This document shows, piece after piece, positions 32,332 to 44,188 of a stretch of DNA of 64,000 nt. Source of the DNA: Vesta saturnalis. Its lineage: Eukaryota > Arthropoda > Insecta > Coleoptera > Lampyridae. Below the pieces are notes generated by a model, which saw only the letters and a list, made by a program, of their open reading frames with translations, did no database searches and was not told the origin of the DNA. A program made the translations under genes and the position numbers. The DNA lies in the NCBI GenBank assembly GCA_036346205.1, contig JARFJB010001278.1:545001-609000 (forward strand), in the 5' to 3' direction. Position 1 is the first letter of the stretch. The number at the start of each line of letters is the position of its first letter.

Positions 32332-32957
32332 TTAAGCGCAATAATAGGGTCTGAAAGCTTCTCTAACTGCATTTGTCAAACGTTTAATGTTATCATATTG
32401 AAATTGGTATATTTTATTTTGCAAGTAACCCCATAAAAAGAAATCTAAGACTGACAAGTTCGGAGACCTAGGAGGCCATCTTACCCATCCATCTATTACC
32501 AAAATTGTTTTCCAAAAACGGGCGTATAATTTGTGCATTGTGAAATGGTTCTCCATCCTGTTGAAATGAATTTGGTTCAAGCGAGCTAAATGAATGTCAT
32601 CTAATAATTCAGGCCAATCATTTCTAAAATGTCCAAATATCTAGGAGCGGATAAGTTCCCTTCGAAAATGTAAAATTTTATTTTTGATCCTAATATAAAG
32701 CAGAAAACGTTTAGTCCAAATCGTGCTTGTTGTCTTTGGGGGAATATTTGGGGTTGATTTTCTTGAGACCAGAATCTGCTATTGTGCCTGTTTAAAACAC
32801 CTGAAAATTGCTAAAATGTGACTGGTCTGACCATATGACGTTTCTTCCCAAGTTGGGTACTATATTTAACATGTTTAAGTAGCAACTGAAAAATATTAAC
32901 CCACGTTCAGCGTCGCCAGGATGAAGATGTGGAACAAACCTAAATTTAGGGTGAAGT
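32332..32957 (-). pseudogene. Mariner transposase (DUF4817-type), C-terminal two thirds
   Basis: Read on the - strand from 32957: PLHPKFRFVPHLHPGDAERG, then LNIVPNLGRNVIWSDQSHFS with the first catalytic Asp. In broken frames come FQQDGEP-like sequence, RWPPRSPNLSVLDFFLWGYL with the third acidic region, and the end AVREAFRPYYCA. In SPNL the usual Asp is Asn. Several stops lie between 32590 and 32790. It is cut at about 32957, where another element's end (GGGGTAACTGGACC) begins, so the N-terminal DNA-binding half is lost. Confidence 0.82.
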
Positions 32958-33150
32958 GGGGTAACTGGACCTACCCAAATGCAAAATTGAACTTTATTCA
33001 TTATCCAGTGTTTTGGAAATAGCTTCACAGGAATGAAGAAAGTGCATATACATACTATAACTAATCGCCTATTAACCCTAAACCTCCAAAATATTCTTAG
33101 ACATGAAAAAATAGTTGATAATTATGATAATATATTGATTTTAATGGCTG

Positions 33151-33181
33151 GTGCACTTACCCAATTTCGAAGTGCACCATA
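33151..33181. repeat. Short palindrome, pogo-like element C subterminal motif
   Basis: GGTGCACTTACCC faces GAAGTGCACC across a short loop. Similar words, GTCCATTTACCCC and GGTGCACTTACCCCC, occur at 38258-38290, and GGGGTAACTGGACC occurs at 32957, suggesting one element from about 32957 to 38330. Confidence 0.55.
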
Positions 33182-33399
33182 TAATATTCTTGCATTCAAT
33201 AGCTTTAACTCGACTTAAGGGACATCTGCAACAAGACCATCTTGTACAAATTGTTATGGAATCGGATATAGTGAAATTGAACAATTGGTAAGGAAGATAT
33301 AACATTTTTACCGAGGAATGACAAGGAAGGAAAATAAGTTTTTTATGAGAAAAAATTATAAATGATTCAAAACTCCTTAATTAACATTATATCCCGCAA

Positions 33400-35590
33400 A
33401 ACTAACAGGAAATATTATTTCATTTCTTCTTCCAATTGTGGGATGAGGTAAAATATGTAGTCATTTGCAGAAAGTTCAGAAATGTCGTCAACTGAGGGCC
33501 ATGTGAAAGATGGTTTCGGGTGCTGAACCTTTGACTTTATCCTTCTTAAAAATTTGACATTTGGATGACCTGAAGCAGAATCAATAGTTTCAATTTTATC
33601 TGCGAAATAAGGGAAAGTGTTTTTTTCTGTAGATAGCTTTGCGAGGATCCAGTCTCCGATTTGAACAACATTATCATTGGTTACAGGATCGATCCCAAAT
33701 CCTCCACTTCTGTATCATCCAGAAAGTCATCGTCACTTTCGTCATCGAATTAGAGCTCCGTATCAGTATCACTATCAGTAGTATCATAGCGTAGATTAAA
33801 TTTTCTGTATGTTCCACCTGATTTCTCGCTCATTGATGGCTTCCGATTTTCCTTATTAGAATTTTTTGTGCGCTCAATCTATGCCTTCTTTTTTCGGGGA
33901 GTCTCCTTACTACTTTCTTTGGCTTCTTCAAGTTTTTTCATGACTTCTTCATTTGTTATTAACTCGGCCCCTGGGCATATCCTTTTTCTTGATGTCTTCT
34001 GCACATCATTAAATCGATTTCCTTCCAAGTCAAGTAACAATTCTTCAAAACACGGCTTGGTTTGTACTCACTCGTCCCTGTTTCACCTACAGTTTCAGCA
34101 GCTTGATTACTGGAACCGTTGGCGTTAACCACTGAAGCAACATTACCATTGATGAGTACTGAGAACCATCATCTCTTCAACCAGTTCATCTCCATTGATT
34201 ATTGTCCTTTCTTCTGCCTTATCCTGTCAATTAATTTTCTTATATTTTATTTCATCGATTTATATATCTACTACATCACTTACAAATAATGAGTTGTCTC
34301 ATGTCCTCTCATCAAGTACATTCGTTGATTGTTGCCTCTTCTTGTACATAATCCTGTAATTTAATCTGCTGTAGATTGTGTTTTTGAAATTACGGTCTGA
34401 ACTACTCGATTATTGAATTGTCTTGTGTTCTTGTTGAAATATCCGATCAGCAGCCTTCCATCATTTCAACTGTTGTGGGTTGAACTTGTCGAAATCTATT
34501 ATATTTTTGTTAAATGGATGGATGCCACCTTTCTTGAATCCTTCAGAAATAATATTCAGAGGTACTATACTCCAAACATTTCCTACCATTTCAACCAACA
34601 CTTGTTTTGGTAGTTTTGACCCCATGATTCCGCTGTCACTTGAGATCTGCACCAGTACCTTGACAGATTTAAAGACTGTTAAATCTAAATGTTGGAGGAT
34701 ATGACTGTTGTGAGGAGTTTAATAATGGAGATATTGAAGCTACTGCTGCTTCAACGATGTCAATGTCTAGTGTGGTTGGCTTTATGCCAAATGGAGAGTT
34801 CCTTTTACAAGAGGTATGAATGTTTTAAGAAAGTAGTGTAAAATTGGCCTCCATTCAACCATTATAGAGGAGTATGTTGTGCCTGGATATTGCTTGTCGT
34901 TCAGTGGCACCCAGTTATCCCATATATGTTTTCCTTGAAATTATTAAAGGCGGAGCTTTCGTGCCGTCCGCAGCGGAGAAGATAACTGTGGTGTTTGTTC
35001 ATCCTGGGCCGGATACGAGTCTAGTAGAGGCTTGCTTTTCTCTTACAACCTTTGTTTAGAAGGGTCAAAAACTCGTTTCGTCCATATTCCAGATTTTCGA
35101 GTGGCTGCATGATATAGTTCTCGAGGTTTTGTTGAGTAAATCGAAACATGGTTAAATAATAAATGGATTTGTATTCATTTTCTCGCATATTCGAGGGCTT
35201 CTGGTTTTTTAGTGGACAGATTATGTCTTTTTTTAAAATTGAGGAACCAGTATTTTCCAGGTATACCGTTTTTAAACTGGGTTTTGATTTTATTTTCATT
35301 TACGTATTTGCCAACGACTTCCAAAATTTCCTTGCGACTTAGGCCAAATCCCCACTTCTCGAGGCGTTTTAGGCCATTTGCCAGAGCGTCTTCATCTTCT
35401 AATAGTAAAGCAGTAGGTCTTCCTGATGTAACCTCTTACCTCTACGACCCTTTACATGGTGTTTCAAAGTACTTCTCGGAATATTAAAAAGTTTTCTAGC
35501 ACGCAATGTACCATATTTCCCGTTCTTGATATTTTCAATAGCAGTTGCTAAATCCTCTGGGGAAAAACTCGGTTTGGCAGTTTTCGTTTA
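33400..35590 (-). pseudogene. Pogo-like transposase relic C
   Basis: Beginning near 35590 the - strand reads MVRNYKRK, then FSPEDLATAIENIKNGKYGT and ARKLFNIPRSTLKHHV, a Pipsqueak HTH. Fragments continue as ENTGSSILKK, RFTQQNLENYI and GRNEFLTLLNKG (around 35021-35299), then IFSAADGTKAPPLII-like sequence. At 34461-34652 it gives IISEGFKKGGIHPFNKNII, the post-catalytic motif. Further on come a charged tail and, at 33480-33640, GDWILAKLSTEKNTFPYFAD with IKSK. The central DDE block is largely scrambled. Numerous frameshifts and stops: a dead copy. Confidence 0.75.
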
Positions 35591-35606
35591 TAATTACGGA
35601 CCATTG

Positions 35607-35610
<4 letters not shown>

Positions 35611-35660
<50 letters not shown>
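35611..35660. repeat. (TA)n microsatellite
   Basis: About 50 bases of alternating TA directly upstream of the relic C start. Confidence 0.95.
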
Positions 35661-35664
<4 letters not shown>

Positions 35665-38157
35665 TGCACTGATATTCCCCTTTAGATGCACACAAGTACT
35701 GGTAATGTTGGTTTAATTTATATTATTTTAATTAATTTTAAATTATTATTATTGTTATAGTTATACAATAAAATAATATAACCCGGGTAGAACAATGAGA
35801 CTCATCTAACAGGGGATAGGGATCAATAATTTAGAAGGAACTCTACTTTTAATATTGTAAAATAAATGATCATGAATTTGATTTATATTCTTTGATTGAA
35901 TATAATAATCATAGTAAATATGATTAAAATTACATTGAGTTAATGTCCTATTTATTTTTATAACATCTGAATTGATTAAATAAATTGAAGGATAATTTTA
36001 ATTCGCATAGATATCTGCGTTATACCCTGTACATAACAAAATTCATTTAAAATATACGTGAGCATGCGCTGTGAATACGCAACCATATGCTTTGACCATA
36101 AAGGAAAGTGAAATTCGACATACAAGCAAGTATAACGACGTTTGAATAATTAAAAAAACACAATTAATATAAACCATTTAAATTATTAGAACAAATAACA
36201 TTCCCTTTGGACATGTATACCTATTGTTGCACATATGGTTATTACAAAGGATAGCAATTATAAACATACCAATAAAGTATCAATGTCAACAAAGTACTCA
36301 CATAAAATGTCCTCCCTTCGTGGGTTACTGCTGCTGAAGATGATTGAAGACACCAGCTCCTGCGAACTGCAATTCTGCTTCTCGAACATCCAGAGTTTTC
36401 TTTTAAATAACCAGCTTAATCACTTAGGTAGGTTTCACTATTAGTATTAAAAATATTCACGAATGTTTATTTTAGGCTCATCACTTCTTGATTAATTAAA
36501 TTCAAAATAAGTTTTGAAAGGCATGGATCGTTGATGGTTGTTGTAAATTAAACACACTTTTAATAAACCAGGTGTATAATAATAAAAACTTGAAGACAAC
36601 ACAATTAAATATGCACATCAACATAAACAATAAAAATTTAATATGAACAAAGTCGAACTGCGGAAATATTTTTATAACGTAACGAAAACTTCCGATATGT
36701 GGTTGGAAAAGGTAAACTAACCTTAATTTAAATTATTTCACGAACAAAAACTATCATTTGTTTCGTCACCACTTCCGATACTAAATCGCACTTTGTTATT
36801 TACCCGAAGTGATATTAATTTGTTTTAAAAACTTATTTTCAAAAAATTTCACAACAGCTTACTCTGGCAAATTGTTGCAAAAGATGAAAATCAAGAGAGT
36901 TGAGAAGCTAAACCACTTGTATTTATATGATTCTACTTGACAACCAAATCTTCGAATGTTTTCACTAGTTACGACAAATACTTGCTGAATTCTTATTGGC
37001 TAATATAATTCTTAAATTACGATAATTCGTTAAAGCCCTATAACTTTCGCCCGTTTAACATTTCTCAAATTTAAAAACATTTCCATAATCTCCATAATTT
37101 TATCTTTAATTTGAAACTAAACATGATCTAAATCTTACACTTAATAACTATGTTAATTTTTACCCTTATTGATCGACTTTACACTAATTCTAGGAATTTT
37201 ACAGGCCTGGAAATTACCTCTACATGAATAGGGGATGCTACTACACCCAAATATACATCTTAAACATGCCTACGGCCAATTTTAAAGAAAAATTACTTAA
37301 ATTCTACCAAAACTGTTACAAACTAAAATTAACAAAAATGGACAAATACAAGGAATTATAACATGAAATTGAGGCTACCTTACTATTTTTGCCTCTACTA
37401 ATTTATTTTCTATAAATTGTCTCAGTTTAAAACACTTTTACAAAAATTTGTGCGGGAAACATAACCTCATTTTGTTTTTATGCTTTTAATGTTAAATTTC
37501 CCACTTTTAAACACTATAATTGTTACTGTAAGGTTTAAATTTAATGTTCAAGTCACAAATTAATTTATATGATCACTTTCGTAGGTTTATAAGTTCTCCT
37601 ACGACTAGTGTTGGAATATTGTCACATACTAGTTTTAGGTCATAAACTGTTGATTAAACACATTAATCCCAGAACTGCTGCATGATTCAGGTTTTATAGT
37701 CACTCACTATGTGCTTGTTCTGTTTTCTCATAAGTTTTGCACAAATAAGTGTTTAACGCACAAATACGAATGTTTTCACAAATTTTGGCTGCGTACAAGT
37801 GAATTGCGACATTGATACTAGCCTAAATCTAGTTTTAACATTATTTTTTCAACCACAACCTGTATTACATGTCGTTAGGGAATATTGTTTAATATAAACT
37901 TACAAAACTAAATGAAAACTTGCATTAACTCATAAACGATAACAAACATCCCCTATACTTCTATGTTCTGTGTTGTCGATTACTTAAACTAACATTATTA
38001 AAATTATATTAAGAAATATTGAAATTTTACAAACTCCTCAATGTTTATTAATCATTTTATTCTAGAATTATTAACTGAAATGTACCATTCTGTACAAACT
38101 AAAGTAAAACTTCACTATGCAAATTTCATAGCTACTTGCACGTAATTAGATTCATCT

Positions 38158-38158
<1 letters not shown>
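35661..38158. other. 2.5 kb AT-rich segment between two (TA)n tracts, no gene
   Basis: No convincing frame. At 36310-36425 a GC-richer stretch is bounded by GTAGGT on the + strand and, on the - strand, by TTTTAT/GTGAGTAC, a good donor, so a non-coding exon on the - strand is possible. The segment lies between (TA)n at both ends, as if a separate element had entered a TA repeat. I found no terminal repeats for it. Confidence 0.4.

Positions 38159-38195
<37 letters not shown>
38159..38195. repeat. (TA)n microsatellite
   Basis: About 36 bases of TA repeats, ending TATACACG. Confidence 0.9.
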
Positions 38196-38197
<2 letters not shown>

Positions 38198-38239
38198 GTA
38201 AAATAACATTGTTGTGTACGTGGCCATAATCAAGTGGGG

Positions 38240-38330
38240 ACAGTACATCTACCAGGTCCATTTACCCCTCTGCAAGTAGGTGCACTTACCCCCAGCTTGC
38301 TAAAATTAGGGGTAAGCGCATCTGCCGCCT
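38240..38330. repeat. Presumed far end of pogo-like element C
   Basis: AGGTCCATTTACCCCTCTGC, then GGTGCACTTACCCCCAGC, then GGGGTAAGCGCATC form overlapping inverted words. They match the ones at 32957 (GGGGTAACTGGACC) and 33151. Confidence 0.5.
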
Positions 38331-39234
38331 CAGTTGGATGTTACGTTATAATCAGCTTGTTTTTCATGTAATACAGATAATTGTAAATATAAATTATTTG
38401 ATTAACTAACCGACAACAGTGTGCTTACCTTGATAACGATACAATGAGCGAATTTCTTACTGTCTGTCGATTTTGCACATGAGTTCTAACCAAAGTCACA
38501 TCACATGGCAATCATAATATTACAAACAAAGCGTTGTAAGGTAAAGAAGGAAACGAAATACGAAGGATCTGTATGGTTATATTAATATCCGCTAGATGGT
38601 ACCTTCAAAAGGCAAATTTCTTTTTAATCTATAAAACGTGATTTTACTAGGTTGTCTCCGTTCTGGAAACCTACATAGATGTAAAGTTACTATTTATCAA
38701 GATTAATACCAAGGAAACTACATTTACCTGTTAAAATATAAATTTATTGCTTCGTCGGCGTTTTCATTACTTTGACCAAAGCAAATCAGCATATCATATT
38801 TTTCAAAGTTTTCAAAATTTTGATTTTCTGTCACATTCTGTACAATGAACAAACAATACGATTGTGGTACAAAAATAATTTTAATCAGATTTCACATGTC
38901 AATTACGTTTAGATCAGACTAGGCCCAGCCTACTTACAAAATTGGATATAAAGTATTCTTTATAAGTTTTATTGTCAATAATATCTTTTCTGAAGCTGTA
39001 AGATGCATTTTAACCAATTAAAAAAATGTTGGCAATTTGAATATGTTTCAAAAACTATTGTACCTAATTTGTATAATTTTTTGTTATTTTTGAATTTCTG
39101 CCAAAAGTCCTTGGATTGATTATAATCGCCTATTTATAAATCAATAATTATAATAAAGCAGTAAGAATCTAGTAGCCCTTTTTAACAGTCAAATATATCT
39201 TGGACGAATACGCGTTTATACTGAGTTTATAGGT
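38331..39234. other. AT-rich spacer, nothing recognised
   Basis: No gene or clear repeat. Confidence 0.4.
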
Positions 39235-39610
39235 TTCATCTTCAAAATGTTAAATTAACGTAACATTCATTTTTGAGGTTAATAATGCAAAAGAAGTGCC
39301 ACATACTATATATTTTTTCAAAGCTGACAGTAAGCTCTATTATATAATAAAAAATATATAGGGTGTTCCATTTAAAAAACAAAACTTTGGTTTGTTGCGA
39401 AGAAACTGACTTTTGTGGGAAAACTATACGCGCATATTACGGAAATTCTGTTAAAACCCACTTGTTCACCATTTCGATAAATAAAGGCAAAGCAATTCTG
39501 TTTGTAGCATCTTTCGTTGTTACGAAAAAATAGACGGGTCGCGAACCGCATCTTTCTACCTTTGCTGAAACGAGGTATCCTACAATTCTACAAATGGACA
39601 CTGTGTACAT
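39235..39610. repeat. Third copy of the palindrome inner repeat
   Basis: AAATGTTAAATTAACGTAAC at 39244, GGGTGTTCCATTTAAAAAAC at about 39360 and AACCGCATCTTTCTACC near 39550 parallel 31170-31620, with roughly 10-15 per cent differences and deletions by eye. It is a single, non-palindromic copy. Confidence 0.75.
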
Positions 39611-40179
39611 ATCTATGGTTATACCTGCAATAAAGTTATTATTTCAGCATAGCTTTAATGCAAAAGTACTATAAAATTTAAAATAAAAGTACATGTAGGT
39701 AGGAACTTTTGTATTATTTAGATCTGATTTTACCCCATATACGGGGCAAAGTGTGAATAACCATCAGAACTTATTGATCGTGAGAAAATGTTATTGAACT
39801 AAAGAGAGATGCTAGTATCAAGTGTGTGAAAATAAGTGTATCACTAATAAATCGTAGAAAGTAAAAATGGCACCGGAAATGTGTGAGTCTTGTTCGAACT
39901 TGTGTGATGTAAATAATCAGAGTTGAATGTTGCCTGTCGTATATGTTGATGTAGCTTAGATTCAGTGTGACAGACTTGACTTCCTTCACCTCTGAAAAGA
40001 AAAGGTGGTCTATTGTGTACTGGGTCTAAAAATTCACGTGTCTCATTCTATGCCTTACTGTTGTGTGCCCATTAATGAGAAAATGTTTGGTGTTTGCTGT
40101 GTGCCTATTTGAATCGTATGTTGTGGAAGTGCCTGAGTTATTGATCGTTAATAAGGTGTTGCATAATCCCATCTACAGA
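39611..40179. other. Spacer, nothing recognised
   Basis: No gene found. Confidence 0.4.
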
Positions 40180-41110
40180 ACTGAAGAATAAGATGTTGTA
40201 CTTTTGTGGGTTTATTGTGATAGTTTCTGTAATGGGAGCAACTTTTTTCTTTAGGGTTTCGTAGAAGTTAGATTCTTTAAATTGGGTGCCGTAAGAATAA
40301 TGTTTGTTCCTTTGGCACTTTTTCCCTACGTGTTGTGGATGCTTGTGGTATAGGCATTATCTCTTGTGGAGACAGAAGTCGCTTCTCTTCAGATATTGCA
40401 TCTTGGATTTGAGCTGATTGCAAAGATGGTGCTTCTACTGCAGAGCAGCAAAGTTGTGGAGAAGAGGTTCGTTCGGAAGCATCTCTATCTGTGTTTCTTT
40501 GTCTGGAGCAACTAGACTGTGATGATGAATTTCTGGTGTTCTTGCTGAGGATTGTTGGTGTGTGTTTTGTGGAAGAAGTTGTGTGGAGGGTTGCTGTTGA
40601 GAAGTTTGTATAGTGTGTTTGTCTGGAGCAACTAGGCTGTGGGAGTGTTTCTCTCTGTGTGATTTCTGTGATAACTGGGTGTGAGTGTTGTTCGGGTGTT
40701 CTATCGATGTGGTTTGAGGGTGTAAAATCGGAAGTATGAGGTTAATGGGGAAGTGTGGTGTAACCTTGTGCTGTGAGAGTTGAGCGGTGTGAGGTGTGGT
40801 TCAAGATCCCTGATGTAGTGTGTATATGTTGGATGTGTTCTTAGACAATGTACTTCTTGTAAATAATACGTGCTCAATGGTAGCATAAATGACACATCCA
40901 GAGGTTGAATGTGGATGTATGTGGGGATAACAGTTATGTGCACGTTACTCTCCTGGCTAACTCGATTAGTCTTAAATTTTTGTATGGGTAGAGTGCCCAT
41001 CCAAAATGAGTAAAACAGGATCATCTTTGTTTGAATTTGAGTATTTAAGAAAATGTGAAAAGTGTGAAAAATATTGCTGATCCTGATGATGATTCCAATA
41101 TGGATTTGGT
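40180..41110 (-). pseudogene. Pogo-like transposase relic D (DDE_1 end and tail)
   Basis: The - strand near 41060-41000 reads FLKYSNSNKDDPVLLILDGH then STHTK, the second catalytic Asp region. In another frame at about 40930-40830 come QPLDVSFMLPLSTYYLQEVH and CLRTHP, the third acidic block and its sequel. A Ser/Gln/Arg-rich tail follows down to about 40200. The usual PPH-S/T-H-K-M before QPLDV is changed to THIHI. Frameshifts occur throughout. Its upstream half runs into the GT-rich DNA at 41150. Confidence 0.7.
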
Positions 41111-41199
41111 GGTAAACCTTAAAGTGTGATTTCTCGGTGTGTGAATTTGTAATGGAGGAATTAGGCGGGGTAAGAAAATTTGAGTTAGAGGTGCTGAGA

Positions 41200-41720
41200 A
41201 AGGGGCTGATGTGTTTGTGTGTGAGTGTGTGTTTCGGTTGTGTGGACTGTGTGAATGTGTTTGGTGATTTGTGTATTGTGTGAAATGTGTTGTGTAGTGT
41301 AAAATTCCAAGCAGTAAATGTGGTATTTTGTGTGATAAAGCGTGGGATGTTGTTGGGAGGTGTATTGTAGTGTAAGTAGTCAGTCAAGATGTGAGAGTTG
41401 ATGAGTGTGTTATGTGAGTGTGGTGGTGAGGTGTGAGTGGTGTGTGACCGTGTCAAAAGGTGTTGTTGTGCAGTAAGTAGTTAATGTTTGTGTGAAGTGT
41501 GGTAAAATAGTGCTGAAGCTGAGATGTGAGTGAAAGAGTGTGAGTGATGAGTGTGTAGTGAGTGGGTAAAGTGAAGAGTATGTCCACTTTGTCCCACAGT
41601 GTTGTGTGTGTTCATGTTTAACAAAAAGGAGTGTGAAAAGAGTGTTATGTTGCCACATGCCAGGACTGTGTATGTGTAGGTAAAAAAGTGTAAAAAACCA
41701 CAACTGTGTAATAGAAACCG
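41200..41720. repeat. Degenerate GTGTGAGT-type repeat
   Basis: GT-rich sequence with frequent GTGTGAGTG words, less regular than 42640-44735. Long frames on the - strand rich in Thr, His and Ser reflect only this composition. Confidence 0.8.
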
Positions 41721-42000
41721 AGAAAAAAGTAAATGAGTGTGATATTACTTGTCAGATTAAATCTGATCCAAAATAACTGTTAGTAATGGTAAAAATCACC
41801 CAAGTCACTGTCATGACCTTTAGGTGTTTGAATATAGTTGAAACAACAATGGTGGGGTGTAGAAGTATAACTAGGTAACGCGTGAGAACGAATGAAACAA
41901 AGTAGTGTAAAGTTCAAACGTTCCTGTGTGTACAAAAGGTCTACCTAAAATCTTTTCCAAAATTAATTTGAAAACAGTCACTACTTCAGATAATAGTTTG
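41721..42000. other. Spacer between repeat and Penelope fragment
   Basis: No gene recognised; it may be the 5' part of the Penelope-like remnant. Confidence 0.35.
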
Positions 42001-42017
42001 CAAACTCTTTAGGCAAT

Positions 42018-42219
42018 CCAAAACATAAAGTGGATAAGCAGGATAGGTCGGGAATTTATAAGTTTAATTGTAAAATTGTGAACAAATATATGTCGGGCAA
42101 ACTAAACGACCTATCAAAATTCGCTTTAAAGAACATTTAGCTCACATAAAATACAAACGTCGGGACAAGTCTGCCGTAGCCCTACATATGTTTGATAAAA
42201 ATCATGTAGTGGATGAGGT
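42018..42219 (+). pseudogene. Penelope-like element, GIY-YIG endonuclease remnant
   Basis: The + strand reads KHKVDKQDRSGIYKFNC, then, one base shifted, YVGQTKRPIKIRFKEHLAHI followed by DKSAVALHMFDKNHVV. GIY and YVG are spaced as in the GIY-YIG endonuclease that follows the reverse transcriptase of Penelope-like elements, and the downstream Arg, Lys-Glu-His and Lys-Ser-Ala blocks agree. The RT part was not found upstream. 42380-42440 (GATCGAAACGCG) resembles the 3' tail of such elements. Only about 65 codons survive. Confidence 0.75.
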
Positions 42220-42239
42220 ATCATTAACCAATGTTGTAG

Positions 42240-42640
42240 TAAGCGAGAGCTTGAGTTGTGTGAATGTTGAGAGTGTTAAAAAAATGTGAGTGAATATGTG
42301 TGTGAGTGGTTTGGAATTGATATTAATTGTCAATTTCACTTTCATTAGTAGTAGGAAGTTTGTGCTGAGGTATTATGTTGAATGTTCTTTAGCGCCCAGT
42401 GTACTGATGTGATGCGTAGTGATCGAAACGCGTGTGGTGTGTTTAGTTTTGTGTGGTCTGGGTGTATTTTGTTGTAAAATCGTGCCGAGTTCCGTGTTCC
42501 AGATTTTTCATTTATTAATGTCTTTGACCTGTTGTTTTAGCAATGGTTGTGAAAGTTCCTAGGTAAAGTATGAAGTTGTATAGGTTGTAAGATGGACCAT
42601 GTGTCAAAGTGAATAAAATTTCACTTTCCCAAGATGTCAC
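42240..42640. other. Transition from Penelope-like tail to satellite
   Basis: Mixed sequence with scattered GTGTGAG words; no gene. Confidence 0.4.
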
Positions 42641-44144
42641 TTTGCGTTCCTATCTTCTGTGAGAGTATTAGTGTGACCTTGTGTTACTGTTAATTGTCTG
42701 TGATTAGTGTTACTGTTGAAGTGTGTGACCCTGAACCGTAAGTTTATATAAGAATGGTCGAGTGTCAGTTGTTGTGAATAAATAAATAATGTGGGAGTGT
42801 GTAATTTTTGTAAGTAGTGTGATAAAGAGTGTTGATTTGTGAGTGTGTGAATTTGAGTGAGTTTGAAGGTAGTGTGAGTTCGTGAAGTAGTAAGGTGAAT
42901 AGTAGAGTGTGCAAATGAGTTGTTGAGTGGTTGAGTGTAGTGTGGTGTGTGAGTTGTGAGTGTGTATGTGTCGTGTGAGTGTGGAGCGTAAATGTGTGAG
43001 GAGAATGTTGAAAACAGTGTGTGAGTGAAGTGTGAGTGTTTTGTGTGTGACGTCACGTGTGCGTCGAATGTATGGTAGTGTGGTGAGTGTGGAGTGTAGT
43101 GAGTGTGAGTGTGCGCTGTGTGGGTGCTGTGAGTGTGTGAGGTGTAGTTGGTGTGAGATGTGATGTGTGAAGTGTGAGTGTGGAAGTGTGCTGTGTGTGG
43201 AAATGTGTGAGGGACTTGTGTGAGTGTGTGAGTGTGTGAGTTGTAGCGTGTGAAGTGTGTGAGTGTAGGAGTGTGTAGTGTGTGAACGTCCGAGTGTGTG
43301 AGTGTGTGAGTGTGTGAGTGTGAGAGTGTGATGTGTAGAGTGTCAGTGGTGAAGTGTGTCGTCTGAAGTGTGAACGTGTGAGTGTGTGTGTGTGTGAGTG
43401 TAGTGTTGTGTGTGAGTGTAAGGTGTGTGTGTGGAGTGTGTGTAGTGTGTGAGTGTGTGTTGGTGAGTGCTAGTGGTGTGTGTGTAGTGTGTGAGGATGT
43501 GTGTGTGTGTGTAGTGTAGTGTGATGTGAGTGTGTTGAGTGTGTGTGTGTGGTGTGTGAATGTGTGTGTGTGGTGTGTGTGAGTGTGTGTGTGTGTGGTG
43601 TGTGTGGTGTGTGTGATGTGTGAGTGTGTGTGTGTGTGAGGTGTGTAGTGTGTGGTGTGTGAGGTGAGTTGAGTGTTGTGAGTATGTTGTGAGTTAGTGT
43701 GTATGTATGTGAGTGTGTAGAGTGAATGTGTGGTGTGTGGTGTGTGTGTGTGTGCTGTGGAGTTGTAGAGTGTGTGATGTGAAATGGTGTGAGATTCAAG
43801 TTGGTGTGTGAGTGTGTGGTGTGAGCAAAGGTGTGGTGTAAAGTATGCTGTGGGCATAAACGTGTGGGTGTAGTAGATGTGAGGATGGAGTAAATGTAAA
43901 AGTTGTGAGTGTACAGTCGTAGTGTTTGAAATTGTGTAGGGAGTATGTTGTGATTGAAATGATATTGCAATTCAGAAGTGATGGAGTGTAGCTGGGATGA
44001 AGTGTTTGACAATTAAGTGTAAAGAGAATTGTGAGTAGTGTTAGTTAGCTGCGTAGTTATGAGTGGATTAGTGTGATGAATTATAAAAGAAGGTAAGTAA
44101 AAGTGTAGTGAGGTGAGGTGTGCTAGTGTGAATGTGTGATGTGT

Positions 44145-44188
<44 letters not shown>

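Larger units (their letters stand above)
30563..32456. repeat. 1.9 kb imperfect palindrome
   Basis: The left arm, 30563-31436, is the inverted copy of the right arm, 31662-32456, around a non-symmetric centre of about 225 bases. From outside inward, each arm holds mariner C-terminal coding sequence, a tRNA-Gly-like sequence, an AT-rich tract with TTTGTTTATCTAATCTACTT, and mariner-type ends CAGGGTATTCTATTTG (about 31291) or, inverted, GGAACACCC (about 31786). The arms differ by scattered substitutions and by a tandem repeat of about 40 bp in the left arm (30957-31045). A third, partial copy lies at 39235-39610. Confidence 0.88.

Noticed and set aside
33868..34128. 86-codon + strand frame with a hydrophobic start
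   Set aside because: It lies opposite the charged tail of pogo-like relic C and shows no supporting motif.
40701..41703. 251- and 97-codon Thr/His-rich frames on the - strand
   Set aside because: The upstream part is satellite-like repeat; only the stretch below about 41110 has real content, which is pogo-like relic D.
42637..44012. Open frames of 406 and 180 codons on the - strand
   Set aside because: Same satellite composition; no domain or non-repeat content.
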